Positions 44,736 to 53,039 of a stretch of DNA of 64,000 nucleotides are shown in pieces (positions within the stretch are counted from its first letter, which is position 1; each line of letters begins with the position of its first letter). A program made the position numbers and the translations under genes. The stretch is from Geobacteraceae bacterium (GTDB lineage Bacteria; Desulfobacterota; Desulfuromonadia; Geobacterales; Pseudopelobacteraceae). The stretch is from the NCBI GenBank assembly GCA_013336525.1, contig JAAXTM010000003.1, positions 305,553-369,552 on the forward strand, in the 5' to 3' direction. The notes under the pieces are model-generated. The model did no database searches. It worked only from the letters and a program-made list of their open reading frames with translations, and had not been told where the DNA came from.

Positions 44736-45134
44736 TCAGTCCTTGACGTATTGCTTGAATTCCTCCGCCGGTTCACGCGGAGAGAAGATGTACAACATAA
44801 CTCCGTTCGGGTCGAGAATCGCGAAGCCACGATCTCCCCACGGATGGTCTTCCATCGGCATGATCGGGGTGAGGCCGGCAGCCGTAAGGTGGGCGTGTTC
44901 TGCATCCACGTCATCGACCGAGAAGTTGTAAATCAGCCCGGCCGGGTTGCACGCCGGAGGGCCGGGCTGCCGCGGGGCCATAAACTGCAGTTCTGATGTT
45001 TCCTTTCCGAACTGGAGGTTCACGTACCATCCGCAGTCGAATGTGACCTTGGCTCCGAAGTGATTGACGTAGAAATCACGTGACTCTTCTACCTTCTCGG
45101 TCGCGATGCACGCTGACAGTGTGTTTGCAATCAT
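44736..45134 (-). CDS. VOC-family (glyoxalase-like) protein
   Basis: A 132-residue single-domain protein of the vicinal oxygen chelate superfamily: two beta-alpha-beta-beta-beta modules (ESRDFYVNHFGAKVTFD; LIYNFSVDDVDAEHAHLTAAG; DRGFAILDPNGVMLYIF). Members act as glyoxalases, dioxygenases or antibiotic-resistance binders; no metal ligand set is clear enough to choose. Its start overlaps the stop of the decayed GyrI-like gene upstream (ATGA), the relic of a former operon. Confidence 0.88.
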   Translation of the reverse strand: MIANTLSACIATEKVEESRDFYVNHFGAKVTFDCGWYVNLQFGKETSELQFMAPRQPGPPACNPAGLIYNFSVDDVDAEHAHLTAAGLTPIMPMEDHPWGDRGFAILDPNGVMLYIFSPREPAEEFKQYVKD

Positions 45135-45340
45135 CTCGTCTCCTCTTGGGTATTCTTCTTCATTGGCTGTCTGATGACTGTCTTCCAGTTCTCGGGCGCT
45201 GCTCTTCTGATGTTGTTCAGGTAGATTTCGTGATGCTTTCCAGTATTGGTGTAGCCACAGTCTCGAATGAACGTTCGATAGTTGGCCCTGGGACGAGCAG
45301 AAATCTGTGCAGAATCATGTCATTCTCCGCGCCGCCAGGT
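45131..45340 (-). pseudogene. C-terminal remnant of a GyrI-like domain protein
   Basis: One frame carries FIRDCGYTNTGKHHEIYL and NIRRAAPENWKTVIRQPM, the C-terminal signature of GyrI-like (SbmC) small-molecule-binding proteins. The part just before it (GPTIER) is in another frame of the same strand, and the N-terminal two thirds are missing. So the gene is truncated and frameshifted. Its stop overlaps the VOC start by ATGA, which suggests it was once the first gene of the pair. The left boundary is approximate. Confidence 0.6.
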
Positions 45341-45419
45341 ATGGAAGCGTGCCACCCATGCCAGCAGACCCTCGGGCGCATGCGCCTTCTTCCAGACACC
45401 GCCGCCGATCACCACGAGG

Positions 45420-45635
45420 TCATTCCATGTCTTTTTTCTGTTGGGACCTTGTTTCACCAGGGATCAGCCCCAGCCCCAAGCCGATAATACCGCCATAGAG
45501 TGCCCCCGTCCAGGGGGAACCAAGCATCATTCAGCCGCCGCCGGTGCAGCTGCCCAGCCAGCCGAACAGCGCACCTGCTACGGCACCAATAGTTATGAAA
45601 ACAACGATCTTAAGCAGGGATACCATAATGCTCAT
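45420..45635 (-). CDS. Candidate selenoprotein: DUF6132-like small membrane protein with in-frame UGA
   Basis: Reading through one UGA at 45533-45531 gives a 71-residue protein: membrane helix (LLKIVVFITIGAVAGALFGW), then CTGGG-U-MMLGSPWTGALYG, a second helix (GGIIGLGLGLIP) and a charged tail. The motif matches small membrane proteins annotated DUF6132, which have C-x-x-G-x-C-P…P…YG; the UGA falls on the second Cys. A hairpin (CCCCC-UGGAC-GGGGG) begins 13 bases past the UGA, with G in the second loop position, as required for bacterial SECIS. Starts at 45635 or 45626 (AGGA upstream of either). Downstream of htpX on the same strand. The alternative is a recent nonsense mutation. Confidence 0.55.
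45503..45533 (-). promoter_or_regulatory. SECIS-like hairpin after the in-frame UGA
   Basis: UGA, 13 bases, CCCCC, loop UGGAC, GGGGG; the outer pairs U-A and G-C extend the stem past one mismatch. The loop lies 19-23 bases after the UGA, within the distance known for bacterial selenocysteine insertion elements, and carries a G at position 2. Confidence 0.5.
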
Positions 45636-45697
45636 TCCTGTTTCTTCGGCGGTAGTGTGAGTAGACAAAATGTGGTTCAGTCATGCAATACTGATAT

Positions 45698-46579
45698 TTA
45701 CCCCATGCGTCTGAGCGCTTCGATCCGCTCCTCCAGCGGCGGATGGGTCATAAACAGCCGTTTCAAGCCGCCGCCAACCGTTCCGGAGATGCCGAAGGCG
45801 GCCATCTGGTCCGGCAGGTGCGGCTGACCGGCGGTCATGCGCAGCCTTTCAAGGGCTGCCACCATCTTGTCCCGTCCCGCCAGGGCGGCGGAGCCGGCAT
45901 CCGCCCTGAACTCACGCTGGCGGCTGAACCAGCATACGATAATACTGGCGAGGAGGCCGAATACCATCTGGGCGATCATCGAGGTGATAAAAAAGCCGGG
46001 ACCATGCTCCCGCTCGCTTTTGAGTATCACCCGGTCAACAAAATATCCGACCAGACGCGAAGCAACGATGACAAAGGTGTTCACCACCCCCTGAATCAGT
46101 GCCAGGGTAATCATGTCGCCGTTGGCCACATGGCTGACCTCATGGGCCAGAACCGCCTCCGCCTCGCCCTTGTCCATTGCACGGAGCAGGCCGGTGCTGA
46201 CCGCCACCAGGGCGTTGTTACGGTTCATCCCGGTGGCAAAGGCGTTGACATCCGGTGCGTCATAGATTGCTACTTCAGGCATGTTGATGCCGGCCTTCAA
46301 CGCCTGACGGCGGACAACTTCCACCAGCCAGGCCTCCACTTCGCTGGACGGAGAAACTATCACCCGGGCCCCGGTCATCCGCTTGGCGGACCATTTGGAG
46401 ATGGCCAGCGAAATCAGCGAGCCACCGAAGCCGAAGACAGCGGCAAAGACGATAAGACTCGTCATGTCGATCCCCTGCTGATTCAGCTTAGGGCCGACAC
46501 CAAGCAGATTCACTACAGCACTGAGGACAAAAACAATCGCCAGGTTGGTGATAATAAAAAGTGTGATTCGTTTAAACAT
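45698..46579 (-). CDS. htpX: Membrane zinc protease HtpX
   Basis: A 293-residue M48 protease: two N-terminal helices (residues 7-28 and 38-58), then HEVSH ([14 protein letters not shown], about residue 144) and the third zinc ligand in [13 protein letters not shown], two more helices between them, and the C-terminal [14 protein letters not shown]. HtpX cleaves misfolded inner-membrane proteins together with FtsH. GGAGG precedes the ATG. It follows the YeeE-type pair by 46 bp on the same strand, and the UGA-containing gene follows it. Confidence 0.95.
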   Translation of the reverse strand: MFKRITLFIITNLAIVFVLSAVVNLLGVGPKLNQQGIDMTSLIVFAAVFGFGGSLISLAISKWSAKRMTGARVIVSPSSEVEAWLVEVVRRQALKAGINMPEVAIYDAPDVNAFATGMNRNNALVAVSTGLLRAMDKGEAEAVLAHEVSHVANGDMITLALIQGVVNTFVIVASRLVGYFVDRVILKSEREHGPGFFITSMIAQMVFGLLASIIVCWFSRQREFRADAGSAALAGRDKMVAALERLRMTAGQPHLPDQMAAFGISGTVGGGLKRLFMTHPPLEERIEALRRMG

Positions 46580-46625
46580 GATCTGCCTCCATCTCTATCT
46601 GCCGTGGCTGTGAAACGACAGACTC

Positions 46626-47153
46626 CTAGAGCCCTTTTTTTTCAATCCAGCGAAACAGGAACAGGGCTCCGGCTACAATTGGTATGATGATAATCCAATG
46701 GTTGATTCCAAGCAGTTGCGGGACGGTAATCTTGCCGAAGTTACCCCAGGTCAGTACCGTTGCCTTCATGGTGGGAAATGCTTCTGCGTAGAGTCCCGCG
46801 CCAACCAGCATACCGGCAATTCCCCATATTGAATCCCAGCGCCCTTCACCCAAAGCTCCGGCGGAGGTGCCGGGACAGTAGCCCAAAAGCCCCCACCCAA
46901 GGCCGAACAGTATGCCTCCGATGATATTCGCCCCCAGGATGGTGGTCTTTATCGAGAGTTTGGCCAGCTCAAGGTCAACCAGCAGGTAGGTCCCCACCAT
47001 GGCGACGACGACGCTGGTGAGCATGAATTTTATGATGGTCATATCCTTGAGGAGAAGGGCACCCAGCTGTTTGTCGTAGCGTAAGACCCGTCCTTTCTGC
47101 AGCAGAAAGCCGAATAAGAGGCCGGTGATAAGTCCATAGAACAGTTCATTCAT
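46626..47153 (-). CDS. YeeE/YedE-type half transporter (second gene)
   Basis: A 175-residue membrane protein with four or five helices and the GYCPGTSAGALGEG motif, whose Cys is conserved in YeeE/YedE (sulphur transport) proteins. This is the two-gene form, in which each polypeptide is one half of the usual single-chain transporter. Full-length YeeE imports thiosulphate, and related YedE proteins are linked to selenium metabolism. GGGAGGTGA precedes the ATG, inside the 3' end of the other half (4-bp overlap). The transport substrate here is inferred only from family. Confidence 0.87.
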   Translation of the reverse strand: MNELFYGLITGLLFGFLLQKGRVLRYDKQLGALLLKDMTIIKFMLTSVVVAMVGTYLLVDLELAKLSIKTTILGANIIGGILFGLGWGLLGYCPGTSAGALGEGRWDSIWGIAGMLVGAGLYAEAFPTMKATVLTWGNFGKITVPQLLGINHWIIIIPIVAGALFLFRWIEKKGL

Positions 47154-47668
47154 CGGTCACCTCCCGCATACACAAGCCGCGCCATTATTATGCCGCCGAT
47201 AAAGAAGCAGGCCAGTGAAATGTAGCCGCTTACCGCCAGTTGGAGTGAGCCGCTCAGCCCATGCCCGCTCGGACAGCCGTCAGCCAGGCGGGCGCCGAAC
47301 ATGGCGATTATTCCCCCCAGGAAGGCTGTAATTCCCCGTTTTATTTTACTCGGACCAAAGCGCTGTTCCCAGAGCGTGGGAACTCCCTGGAGGCGGAAAG
47401 AAGAATCTCCGGTGGCAGAAATCAGGGCACCGAGAAATATGCCGACTATAAACATGCTCTGCCAGTCGATTTTGGGAACCTCCTTGATGAAGTATTCCAT
47501 CTGTGACACCCGCTCGGGACTAACGAGCTTTTCCAGCATGCCGGTCGTACGTACAAAAGTGGTTGAAGCACCAAAATACTTGCCAGTGAACCATACCGAG
47601 CCGATACTGACCAGTCCTGCAAGTGCCCCGGCCATGTATGGACTCCATGCTTTTCCGTTGTTTGCCAT
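47150..47668 (-). CDS. YeeE/YedE-type half transporter (first gene)
   Basis: A 172-residue membrane protein with about four helices and the signature GARLADGCPSGHGLSG, including the Cys that handles sulphur in YeeE. It is first of the pair (AAGGAGAG upstream; 4-bp ATGA overlap with the next). Together the two halves supply both Cys motifs of the transporter, so the unit looks complete. The pair commonly sits near rhodanese or TusA genes; none is seen here. Thiosulphate, sulphur or selenium species are all possible substrates. Confidence 0.88.
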   Translation of the reverse strand: MANNGKAWSPYMAGALAGLVSIGSVWFTGKYFGASTTFVRTTGMLEKLVSPERVSQMEYFIKEVPKIDWQSMFIVGIFLGALISATGDSSFRLQGVPTLWEQRFGPSKIKRGITAFLGGIIAMFGARLADGCPSGHGLSGSLQLAVSGYISLACFFIGGIIMARLVYAGGDR

Positions 47669-47768
47669 GTTAATACTCTCCTTTCTTGAAGATGATTTAC
47701 AGTAATGTTGCAGACTTACCTACTAACCATACTACAAAAACATCAGCTTTCAAGAGCCTGTTGCTGTT

Positions 47769-50474
47769 TCAGGCAGACCGCCGGTGCCGCAGCCATTTTT
47801 CACACTCGATAACGATATACACGATCAGGGAGGCAGAGATAATCAGCCCCCATTGCAGCCAGCCGATCGGCTGGCTGCCGAAGGCGGTATTCATGACCGG
47901 CAGGTAGGTGAAGAGCAGCTGCAGCAGCAGCATAAGGCTGACCCCAGCTAGAACCCAGCGGTTGCTGAACAGGCCGATCCGGAACATGGTGTGACGCAGC
48001 GAACGGCAGTTGAACAGGTAGAACATCTCACCGAACACAAATATATTGGTCGCACAGGTTCGCGCTGCCTCCAGGCTGCTGCCTCTCCGCAGTTCCCATT
48101 CGAATATCCCGAAAGAGCCAACCAGCAGCAGAAAGCCGACCAGACAGATTCTTGTCACCAGCTCTCTGGTTAACAGCGGCTGGCGCGGGTCAAGCGGAGG
48201 ACGGCTCATGATCCCCGGTTCCTTTGGCTCAAACGCCAGCATCAACCCGAGCAGCACCGCTGTCGTCATGTTTATCCAGAGAATCTGTACCGGGGTAATC
48301 GGCAACGGAACTCCGGCAAAGACAGCCGCCAGAATTACCAACCCTTCGCCAAGGTTGGTGGGGAGGGTCCAGGTGATGAATTTGACCAGGTTGTCATAGA
48401 CACCACGTCCTTCTTCGACGGCAGCTTCGATGGAGGAGAAATTGTCATCGGTCAGCAGCATGTCGGCCGCCTCCTTGGCAACCTCGGTGCCGGTGATCCC
48501 CATGGCCACGCCGATGTCGGCCTGCCGCAGCGCCGGTGCGTCATTGACCCCGTCGCCGGTCATGGCGACAACATTGCCGGTCGCCTGCAGCGCCACCACC
48601 AGCCGCAGTTTCTGCTCCGGGGCAACCCGGGCAAATACGGCATTCTGCCGGACAACGGTAATCAGTTCCTCGTCGCTCAGGGCTTCGATATCCCGGCCAT
48701 TCAGTGCCAGGAGCTGGCCTGCGTCGCCGGTCCCGCCAATCAGGCCGATCTGCCGGGCAATGGCTGTGGCGGTAATGACATGATCGCCGGTAATCATCTT
48801 TACCTCGATGCCGGCACCCTGGCAGACCCGCACCGCCGCAACAGCTTCGGGACGGGGGGGGTCAATCATCCCCTGCAGTCCGAGAAAGGTCATTCCTTCG
48901 GTTACGTCGTCGTGACTAAGATCTGCGGTTGGATTTATCCGCTCCTTCCGGGCAAAAGCCAGGACCCGCAACCCCTTGCCCGCAATCTCTGCGGCGGCCC
49001 GGTGGCAATCGTCAGGTTCGAGGGGCATCAATTCCCCTGCCCGGGAGAGGGCGTGACTGCTCCGTTCAAGAACGCTTTCAACCGACCCCTTCAGATAGAT
49101 AATACGCCGCTCGGCACTTCCGTGCTCGGTTGCCATGTATTGATGCTGGGATTCAAAGGGTATGGCGTTGAGGCGGGGCAGCGCTGCGGACAGCTGCTCG
49201 CGCTCAAGCCCCCCCTTCCGGGCAGCGACAACAAGCGCGGCTTCGGTCGGATCCCCCTCGACCCGCCATTCGCCGTCAACCTCCAACAGCACGGAGTCAT
49301 TGCAGAGCATACCGGCGGTCAGGCATTCATGCAGCGCATGATGCTGCGTCGGTTCTACCGCTTCATTGCCAGTCGTTATCTCCCCTACAGGTTCATAGCC
49401 GATACCGGAAACCAGAAATGAGTCGCCACCGGCATACAGCTCCTGCACAGTCATCTGGTTCTGAGTGAGGGTGCCGGTCTTGTCGGAGCAGATAATCGTC
49501 GTGCTCCCGAGTGTTTCTACCGCCGGAAGTTTGCGGATAATCGCGTTGCGCCTGGCCATCTTGGAAACACCGATTGCCAGGGTTATTGTTACTGCCGCCG
49601 GCAGTCCCTCGGGGATGGCCCCCACTGCCAGGGCTACTACCGCCATGAACATGTTGATCAGCGATTCGCCCCTCAGGACACCGACTACAAAGGTGATGGC
49701 TGCCAGACCGAGAATCACGTAGAGGAGCAAACCGCTGAACCTGGCAATCTTTTTGGTGAGCGGAGTCGCCAGAATGTCAGCGGACGCGATCATTTCGTTA
49801 ATGCGGCCGATTTCGGTACTGTTGCCGGTCGCCACCACAACACCGGTGGCGATGCCGTAGGTGACCAGTGTCGATGAGTACGCCATATTCAGGCGGTCGG
49901 CCAGCAGCGTATCCCGGGGCTGCGTTCCGCTCTGCTTCTGCACCGGCACCGATTCACCGGTCAGGGTTGATTCATCTATCTGCAATTCACGGCTGCTCAG
50001 CAGGCGCAGATCGGCCGGGACCTTGTCGCCGGACTGCAGCAGGACAATATCCCCCGGAACCAGTTCCGCCGCCGGAATCTGCCGCCGTTCGCCACCCCGC
50101 ATGACGGTTGCCGTCGTGGTAAGCGATTGCGCCAGGGCTTCGATGGCTTTGACCGCTTTTGCTTCCTGAACGAAACCGATAACAGCATTGACCAGCACCA
50201 CACCGTAAATAACCCCGGCATCGACCCACTCCTTAAGAAAACTGGTAACAAAGGCGGCGGCGAGCAGGATGTAGACGAGCGGCTGATGGAACTGCAGCAG
50301 AAACAGGGTCAGGGCACTTTTACCTTTTTTCTGGGTGATCGCATTCGGGCCGAACTGCTCGGAGCGATGTCCAACTTCAGTTGCGTCCAGCCCTGACTCC
50401 AAGGTTGTTGCAAGCGCCTCGATCACCTCCGCTTCCGGTCGGTGATGCCACTGTTGTTCTAAAATCTCTTTCAT
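47769..50474 (-). CDS. P-type cation-transporting ATPase (P2A-like)
   Basis: A protein of about 901 residues from the ATG at 50474. It has the cation ATPase N-terminal domain, actuator motif TGES (DESTLTGESVPV), the membrane motif PEGLPAAVT with the ion-site Glu, phosphorylation site DKTGTLT, hinge GDGVNDAPAL and the C-terminal cation ATPase helices (PVQILWINMTTAVLLG). This is the SERCA/PMR1-like group, which moves Ca2+, Mn2+ or Na+. The frame is open to a TTG at 50564; ATGs at 50510 and 50474 are better, and 50474 has GGGA upstream. It stands alone, 100 bp past the YeeE-type pair on the same strand. Confidence 0.9.
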   Translation of the reverse strand: MKEILEQQWHHRPEAEVIEALATTLESGLDATEVGHRSEQFGPNAITQKKGKSALTLFLLQFHQPLVYILLAAAFVTSFLKEWVDAGVIYGVVLVNAVIGFVQEAKAVKAIEALAQSLTTTATVMRGGERRQIPAAELVPGDIVLLQSGDKVPADLRLLSSRELQIDESTLTGESVPVQKQSGTQPRDTLLADRLNMAYSSTLVTYGIATGVVVATGNSTEIGRINEMIASADILATPLTKKIARFSGLLLYVILGLAAITFVVGVLRGESLINMFMAVVALAVGAIPEGLPAAVTITLAIGVSKMARRNAIIRKLPAVETLGSTTIICSDKTGTLTQNQMTVQELYAGGDSFLVSGIGYEPVGEITTGNEAVEPTQHHALHECLTAGMLCNDSVLLEVDGEWRVEGDPTEAALVVAARKGGLEREQLSAALPRLNAIPFESQHQYMATEHGSAERRIIYLKGSVESVLERSSHALSRAGELMPLEPDDCHRAAAEIAGKGLRVLAFARKERINPTADLSHDDVTEGMTFLGLQGMIDPPRPEAVAAVRVCQGAGIEVKMITGDHVITATAIARQIGLIGGTGDAGQLLALNGRDIEALSDEELITVVRQNAVFARVAPEQKLRLVVALQATGNVVAMTGDGVNDAPALRQADIGVAMGITGTEVAKEAADMLLTDDNFSSIEAAVEEGRGVYDNLVKFITWTLPTNLGEGLVILAAVFAGVPLPITPVQILWINMTTAVLLGLMLAFEPKEPGIMSRPPLDPRQPLLTRELVTRICLVGFLLLVGSFGIFEWELRRGSSLEAARTCATNIFVFGEMFYLFNCRSLRHTMFRIGLFSNRWVLAGVSLMLLLQLLFTYLPVMNTAFGSQPIGWLQWGLIISASLIVYIVIECEKWLRHRRSA

Positions 50475-50609
50475 ACTATTGTCCCATACCGGCACTTCAG
50501 TAATAGTCATACAAGGTTTAACTTTAGCAAAAACTAAGGATTTCACAAGGTCTGGCTTTGCCAAAAATCAATGTGATCCGTTATAATTCGCCGCTAAAAT
50601 GGTTCTTAG

Positions 50610-50720
50610 TTCCCTCTCCTTGAGGGAGAGGGCTAGGGTGAGGGGGAACTGTCTGATATTATTTGCCCCGCTGCCCCCCTCATCCGGCCTTCGGCCACCT
50701 TCTCCCTCAGGGAGAAGGGA
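50610..50720. repeat. 111-bp dispersed palindromic repeat, copy 2
   Basis: It begins TTCCCTCTCCTTGAGGGAG and ends CTTCTCCCTCAGGGAGAAGG, with the same two terminal hairpins as copy 1 (16136-16246). Here it lies in noncoding DNA between the small coiled-coil gene and the P-type ATPase gene. Confidence 0.85.
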
Positions 50721-50834
50721 CTAGCGGAAAATTTGAACGAATCAAAAAAATCAATGTGAAATCGGCAACTGTTCTTTATTTCCCCTGCATGGTGATGACA
50801 TTGCAGCCGATTGTTAGCTCCTCGGATTGAAGAC

Positions 50835-51122
50835 TTATTTGAAGCGTGACTTGGCCGAGTCCACGGCTTCACCGATAGCGCTCCAGGCCAACTCGATTCC
50901 TGCTTTCAGGTCTTTCCAGGCGCTTTCACCTGATTTTTGCATTTCATCAATTTTCTGACTGGCTGCAGCCTGCTTTACCTTCAGCGCGGCAATCTGTTCA
51001 TTATATTCACTCCTGACATCTGCCGAAACTTCACTCGCCTTGGCCGACAGGTTGTCGATATCGGTGTTCCATTCTTCCAGTTTTTCCTGCATCCTGCGGA
51101 CATACTCTTCACGTGTGCTCAT
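50835..51122 (-). CDS. Small coiled-coil protein
   Basis: A 95-residue, almost wholly helical and charged protein (YVRRMQEKLEEWNTDIDNLS; QIAALKVKQAAASQKIDEMQ), ending with an amphipathic helix. There is no signal peptide. Short coiled-coil proteins of this type are common in Geobacter but their role is unknown. AGGAGG precedes the ATG. A GC-rich inverted repeat (GCCGC/GCGGC, 51150-51168) lies upstream. Sits 217 bp downstream of nqrM on the same strand. Confidence 0.8.
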   Translation of the reverse strand: MSTREEYVRRMQEKLEEWNTDIDNLSAKASEVSADVRSEYNEQIAALKVKQAAASQKIDEMQKSGESAWKDLKAGIELAWSAIGEAVDSAKSRFK

Positions 51123-51338
51123 GATCTGCCTCCTTATGTGGGGATGTGCTATGCCGCACTTTTGGCGGCACGCCGTGCTTCAGTGTAATGGGGTTGTGTA
51201 GTTTTTTTCAAATCTGATCCAGGAGCTGGAACAGATCTGTTGAAAACAGCATTCAATAAAAGTGAAATACCACTTGACCTAACCACAGTAAATGTTCTTG
51301 CTCAACCATCAGGTAGTTGAGCAAGGGGGATGGTCTGC

Positions 51339-51509
51339 TCAGGTATTAGATTTGCCAGTAGAACACTGGCATTCATCGCTCTTGCAGTCGCTTTTTTTGT
51401 GGCCGCTTCCGCAACCTCCTCTCAAACTTCTGCGTCCCATAACTACACCGGCCGCCAAGCCCAGAAAAGCGAGCAGGAACAGCAGCAGTACCATCAGGAG
51501 TGTTGTCAT
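51339..51509 (-). CDS. nqrM: Na+-NQR maturation protein NqrM
   Basis: A 56-residue gene, short enough to be missed: one membrane helix (LMVLLLFLLAFLGLAAGVVM), then GRRSLRGGCGSGHKKSDC and a Cys-rich tail. The helix-GRR-G-C pattern with four or five Cys is that of NqrM (DUF539), needed to insert the Fe centre of Na+-NQR between NqrD and NqrE. AAGGAG lies six bases upstream and the start overlaps the apbE stop (ATGA). It is last gene of the nqr operon, where it sits in Vibrio as well. Its presence indicates the NQR complex is assembled. Confidence 0.88.
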   Translation of the reverse strand: MTTLLMVLLLFLLAFLGLAAGVVMGRRSLRGGCGSGHKKSDCKSDECQCSTGKSNT

Positions 51510-52558
51510 GGCGCACTCCTTGCCGTCCTGACACTGAAGGCTTCGGTTGCGACTGGTTGAAAACCGTCTCCCTGATGGACGAGCAGGTAGGCGGCAATTT
51601 TTTCACGGCGACAGAGTGCCTGGGCACGCTCATCCCCCATTGCCATCAGGGCCGTTGCCAGGGCATCTGCCTCTGCGGAGGTTGGGGCGAGTACGGTAAC
51701 CGATGCGAGACGATGACGGACCGGTCTGCCGGTGGCAGGATCAATGGTATGGCTGTAACGCTGCCCTTCTTCGGTAAAAAAGTTGCGATAATCCCCTGAC
51801 GTCGCCATTCCGGTATCGGTCAACAAAAATACCCGTTCCACCGCCCGCTGACCCGGCAGCGGTTTTTCAACCGCAATCCGCCACAGATTCCCGTTTGGAT
51901 TACGCCCCTTGATCAGCATCTCACCGCCTATCTCTACGACCATATCTGTAAACCCCTTGGCAATCAGAGCATTCGCCAGCTGGTCAACGGCATATCCCTT
52001 GGCAATGGCAGAAAGATCAACCCGCAGTCCGGGAATGTCCTTGCGTAGAGCGGCAGGGGAGGGGCGCACGTTGAGATGTTGGTATCCGACCTGTTTCCGG
52101 GCCGCTTCTATGAGGCTGTCAGTGGGACGCCGGTCAGTACGCGGTTTCGGTCCGAACCCCCACAAATCCACCAGCGGTCCGACCGTAACATCAAATGCTC
52201 CATTGCTCAGGGTGCTGATTTTCCGGGCCAGTTCCACTACCTGGGCTGTCTCAGGAGAAACGGGAAACCAGTCGGTTGTGCTGCTGTCATTGAAACGAGA
52301 AATTTCCGAGGTTTGATCGTAGGTAGACATACACTTGTTGATCCGGTCAAGCTGCTGCTGCAGGTGCAGCTGTAAATCAGCCGGGTCAGCACCGGCAGGG
52401 CGTTTCCCCAGCAGCACCGACCAGGTGGTTCCCATGGTGCTTCCCTCAAGCCTCAGTACGCTGACGGCACTATCCCGCCGGACGTAGCAGAAGGTGGCTA
52501 TCAGGCAGGCAGCGGCAAGCAGAACAATCCATGTCCTTCTATGAGTAAAAACGGACAT
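51506..52558 (-). CDS. apbE: FAD:protein FMN transferase ApbE
   Basis: A 350-residue protein with an N-terminal signal anchor (TWIVLLAAACLIATFCYV) and the ApbE fold: GSTMGTTWSV, SEISRFND, GAFDVTVGPLVDLWGFG, DLSAIAKGYAVDQLA, TSGDYRNFF and the metal-binding SHTIDPATGRPV, then ADALATALMAMG. ApbE attaches FMN to Thr in NqrB and NqrC; both acceptor motifs are present in this operon. It is downstream of the helical accessory gene with a 3-bp gap and overlaps nqrM. Confidence 0.95.
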   Translation of the reverse strand: MSVFTHRRTWIVLLAAACLIATFCYVRRDSAVSVLRLEGSTMGTTWSVLLGKRPAGADPADLQLHLQQQLDRINKCMSTYDQTSEISRFNDSSTTDWFPVSPETAQVVELARKISTLSNGAFDVTVGPLVDLWGFGPKPRTDRRPTDSLIEAARKQVGYQHLNVRPSPAALRKDIPGLRVDLSAIAKGYAVDQLANALIAKGFTDMVVEIGGEMLIKGRNPNGNLWRIAVEKPLPGQRAVERVFLLTDTGMATSGDYRNFFTEEGQRYSHTIDPATGRPVRHRLASVTVLAPTSAEADALATALMAMGDERAQALCRREKIAAYLLVHQGDGFQPVATEAFSVRTARSAP

Positions 52559-52561
52559 GAT

Positions 52562-53020
52562 TCAGAGATCCTCCAGACCCTGCGACTGGCGGATAAACCG
52601 CTTCATTCCCTTCTCCTCCTGATTCTTGAGGGTCTGGAACAGATTGGTCGTTTCCGACTCGTCACACTGCTGCACAAGGTGGTCATAAAAAGCGATCAGG
52701 GATTTTTTATACTGGATTGCCGCCCCTACCAACTGGTCGAGATCGGTGCGGCAGGCATCGGTAAGGATGTTTCCGTCAGGGACGGGAAAGGGGATTTCAA
52801 TACGCTTGAACCAGTAGTCAAGCGCTTTTGCAGTGGTGTCCGCCATGAAATCGTGGATTGCCAGCGCCAGTCGCCGTTCGTGATCTATCAGATAGTCGAG
52901 CATCAGGCGGTTGCGTGCGCCCAGCTCCTCTGCCGCAAATTCCTCATATATCTGCCCGACCTTGTGATGGTATTCGATTACCTGATGCTGAAGAATATCG
53001 CGGGTCTGTTCAAAGCGCAT
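52562..53020 (-). CDS. Helical accessory protein of the nqr operon (ferritin/haemerythrin-like)
   Basis: A 152-residue all-helical protein (MRFEQTRDILQHQVIEYHHK; AARNR-like middle, DYLIDHERRLALAIHDFMAD). The Glu/His spacing in several helices (EYHHKVG, YEEFAAEE, DHERRLALAIHDF) resembles a four-helix bundle that could bind metal, but no complete ferritin or haemerythrin motif set is present. GGAGG lies six bases before the ATG at 53020, preferred to an upstream start at 53104 inside nqrF. It sits between nqrF and apbE, a position not occupied in the Vibrio operon. A metal-delivery or redox role is possible but inferred only from position. Confidence 0.75.
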   Translation of the reverse strand: MRFEQTRDILQHQVIEYHHKVGQIYEEFAAEELGARNRLMLDYLIDHERRLALAIHDFMADTTAKALDYWFKRIEIPFPVPDGNILTDACRTDLDQLVGAAIQYKKSLIAFYDHLVQQCDESETTNLFQTLKNQEEKGMKRFIRQSQGLEDL

Positions 53021-53039
53021 GTGAACCTCCGGTTGCCGG

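Noticed and set aside
45217..45399. 60-residue minus-strand frame
   Set aside because: It is one of the broken frames of the GyrI-like remnant, not an independent gene.
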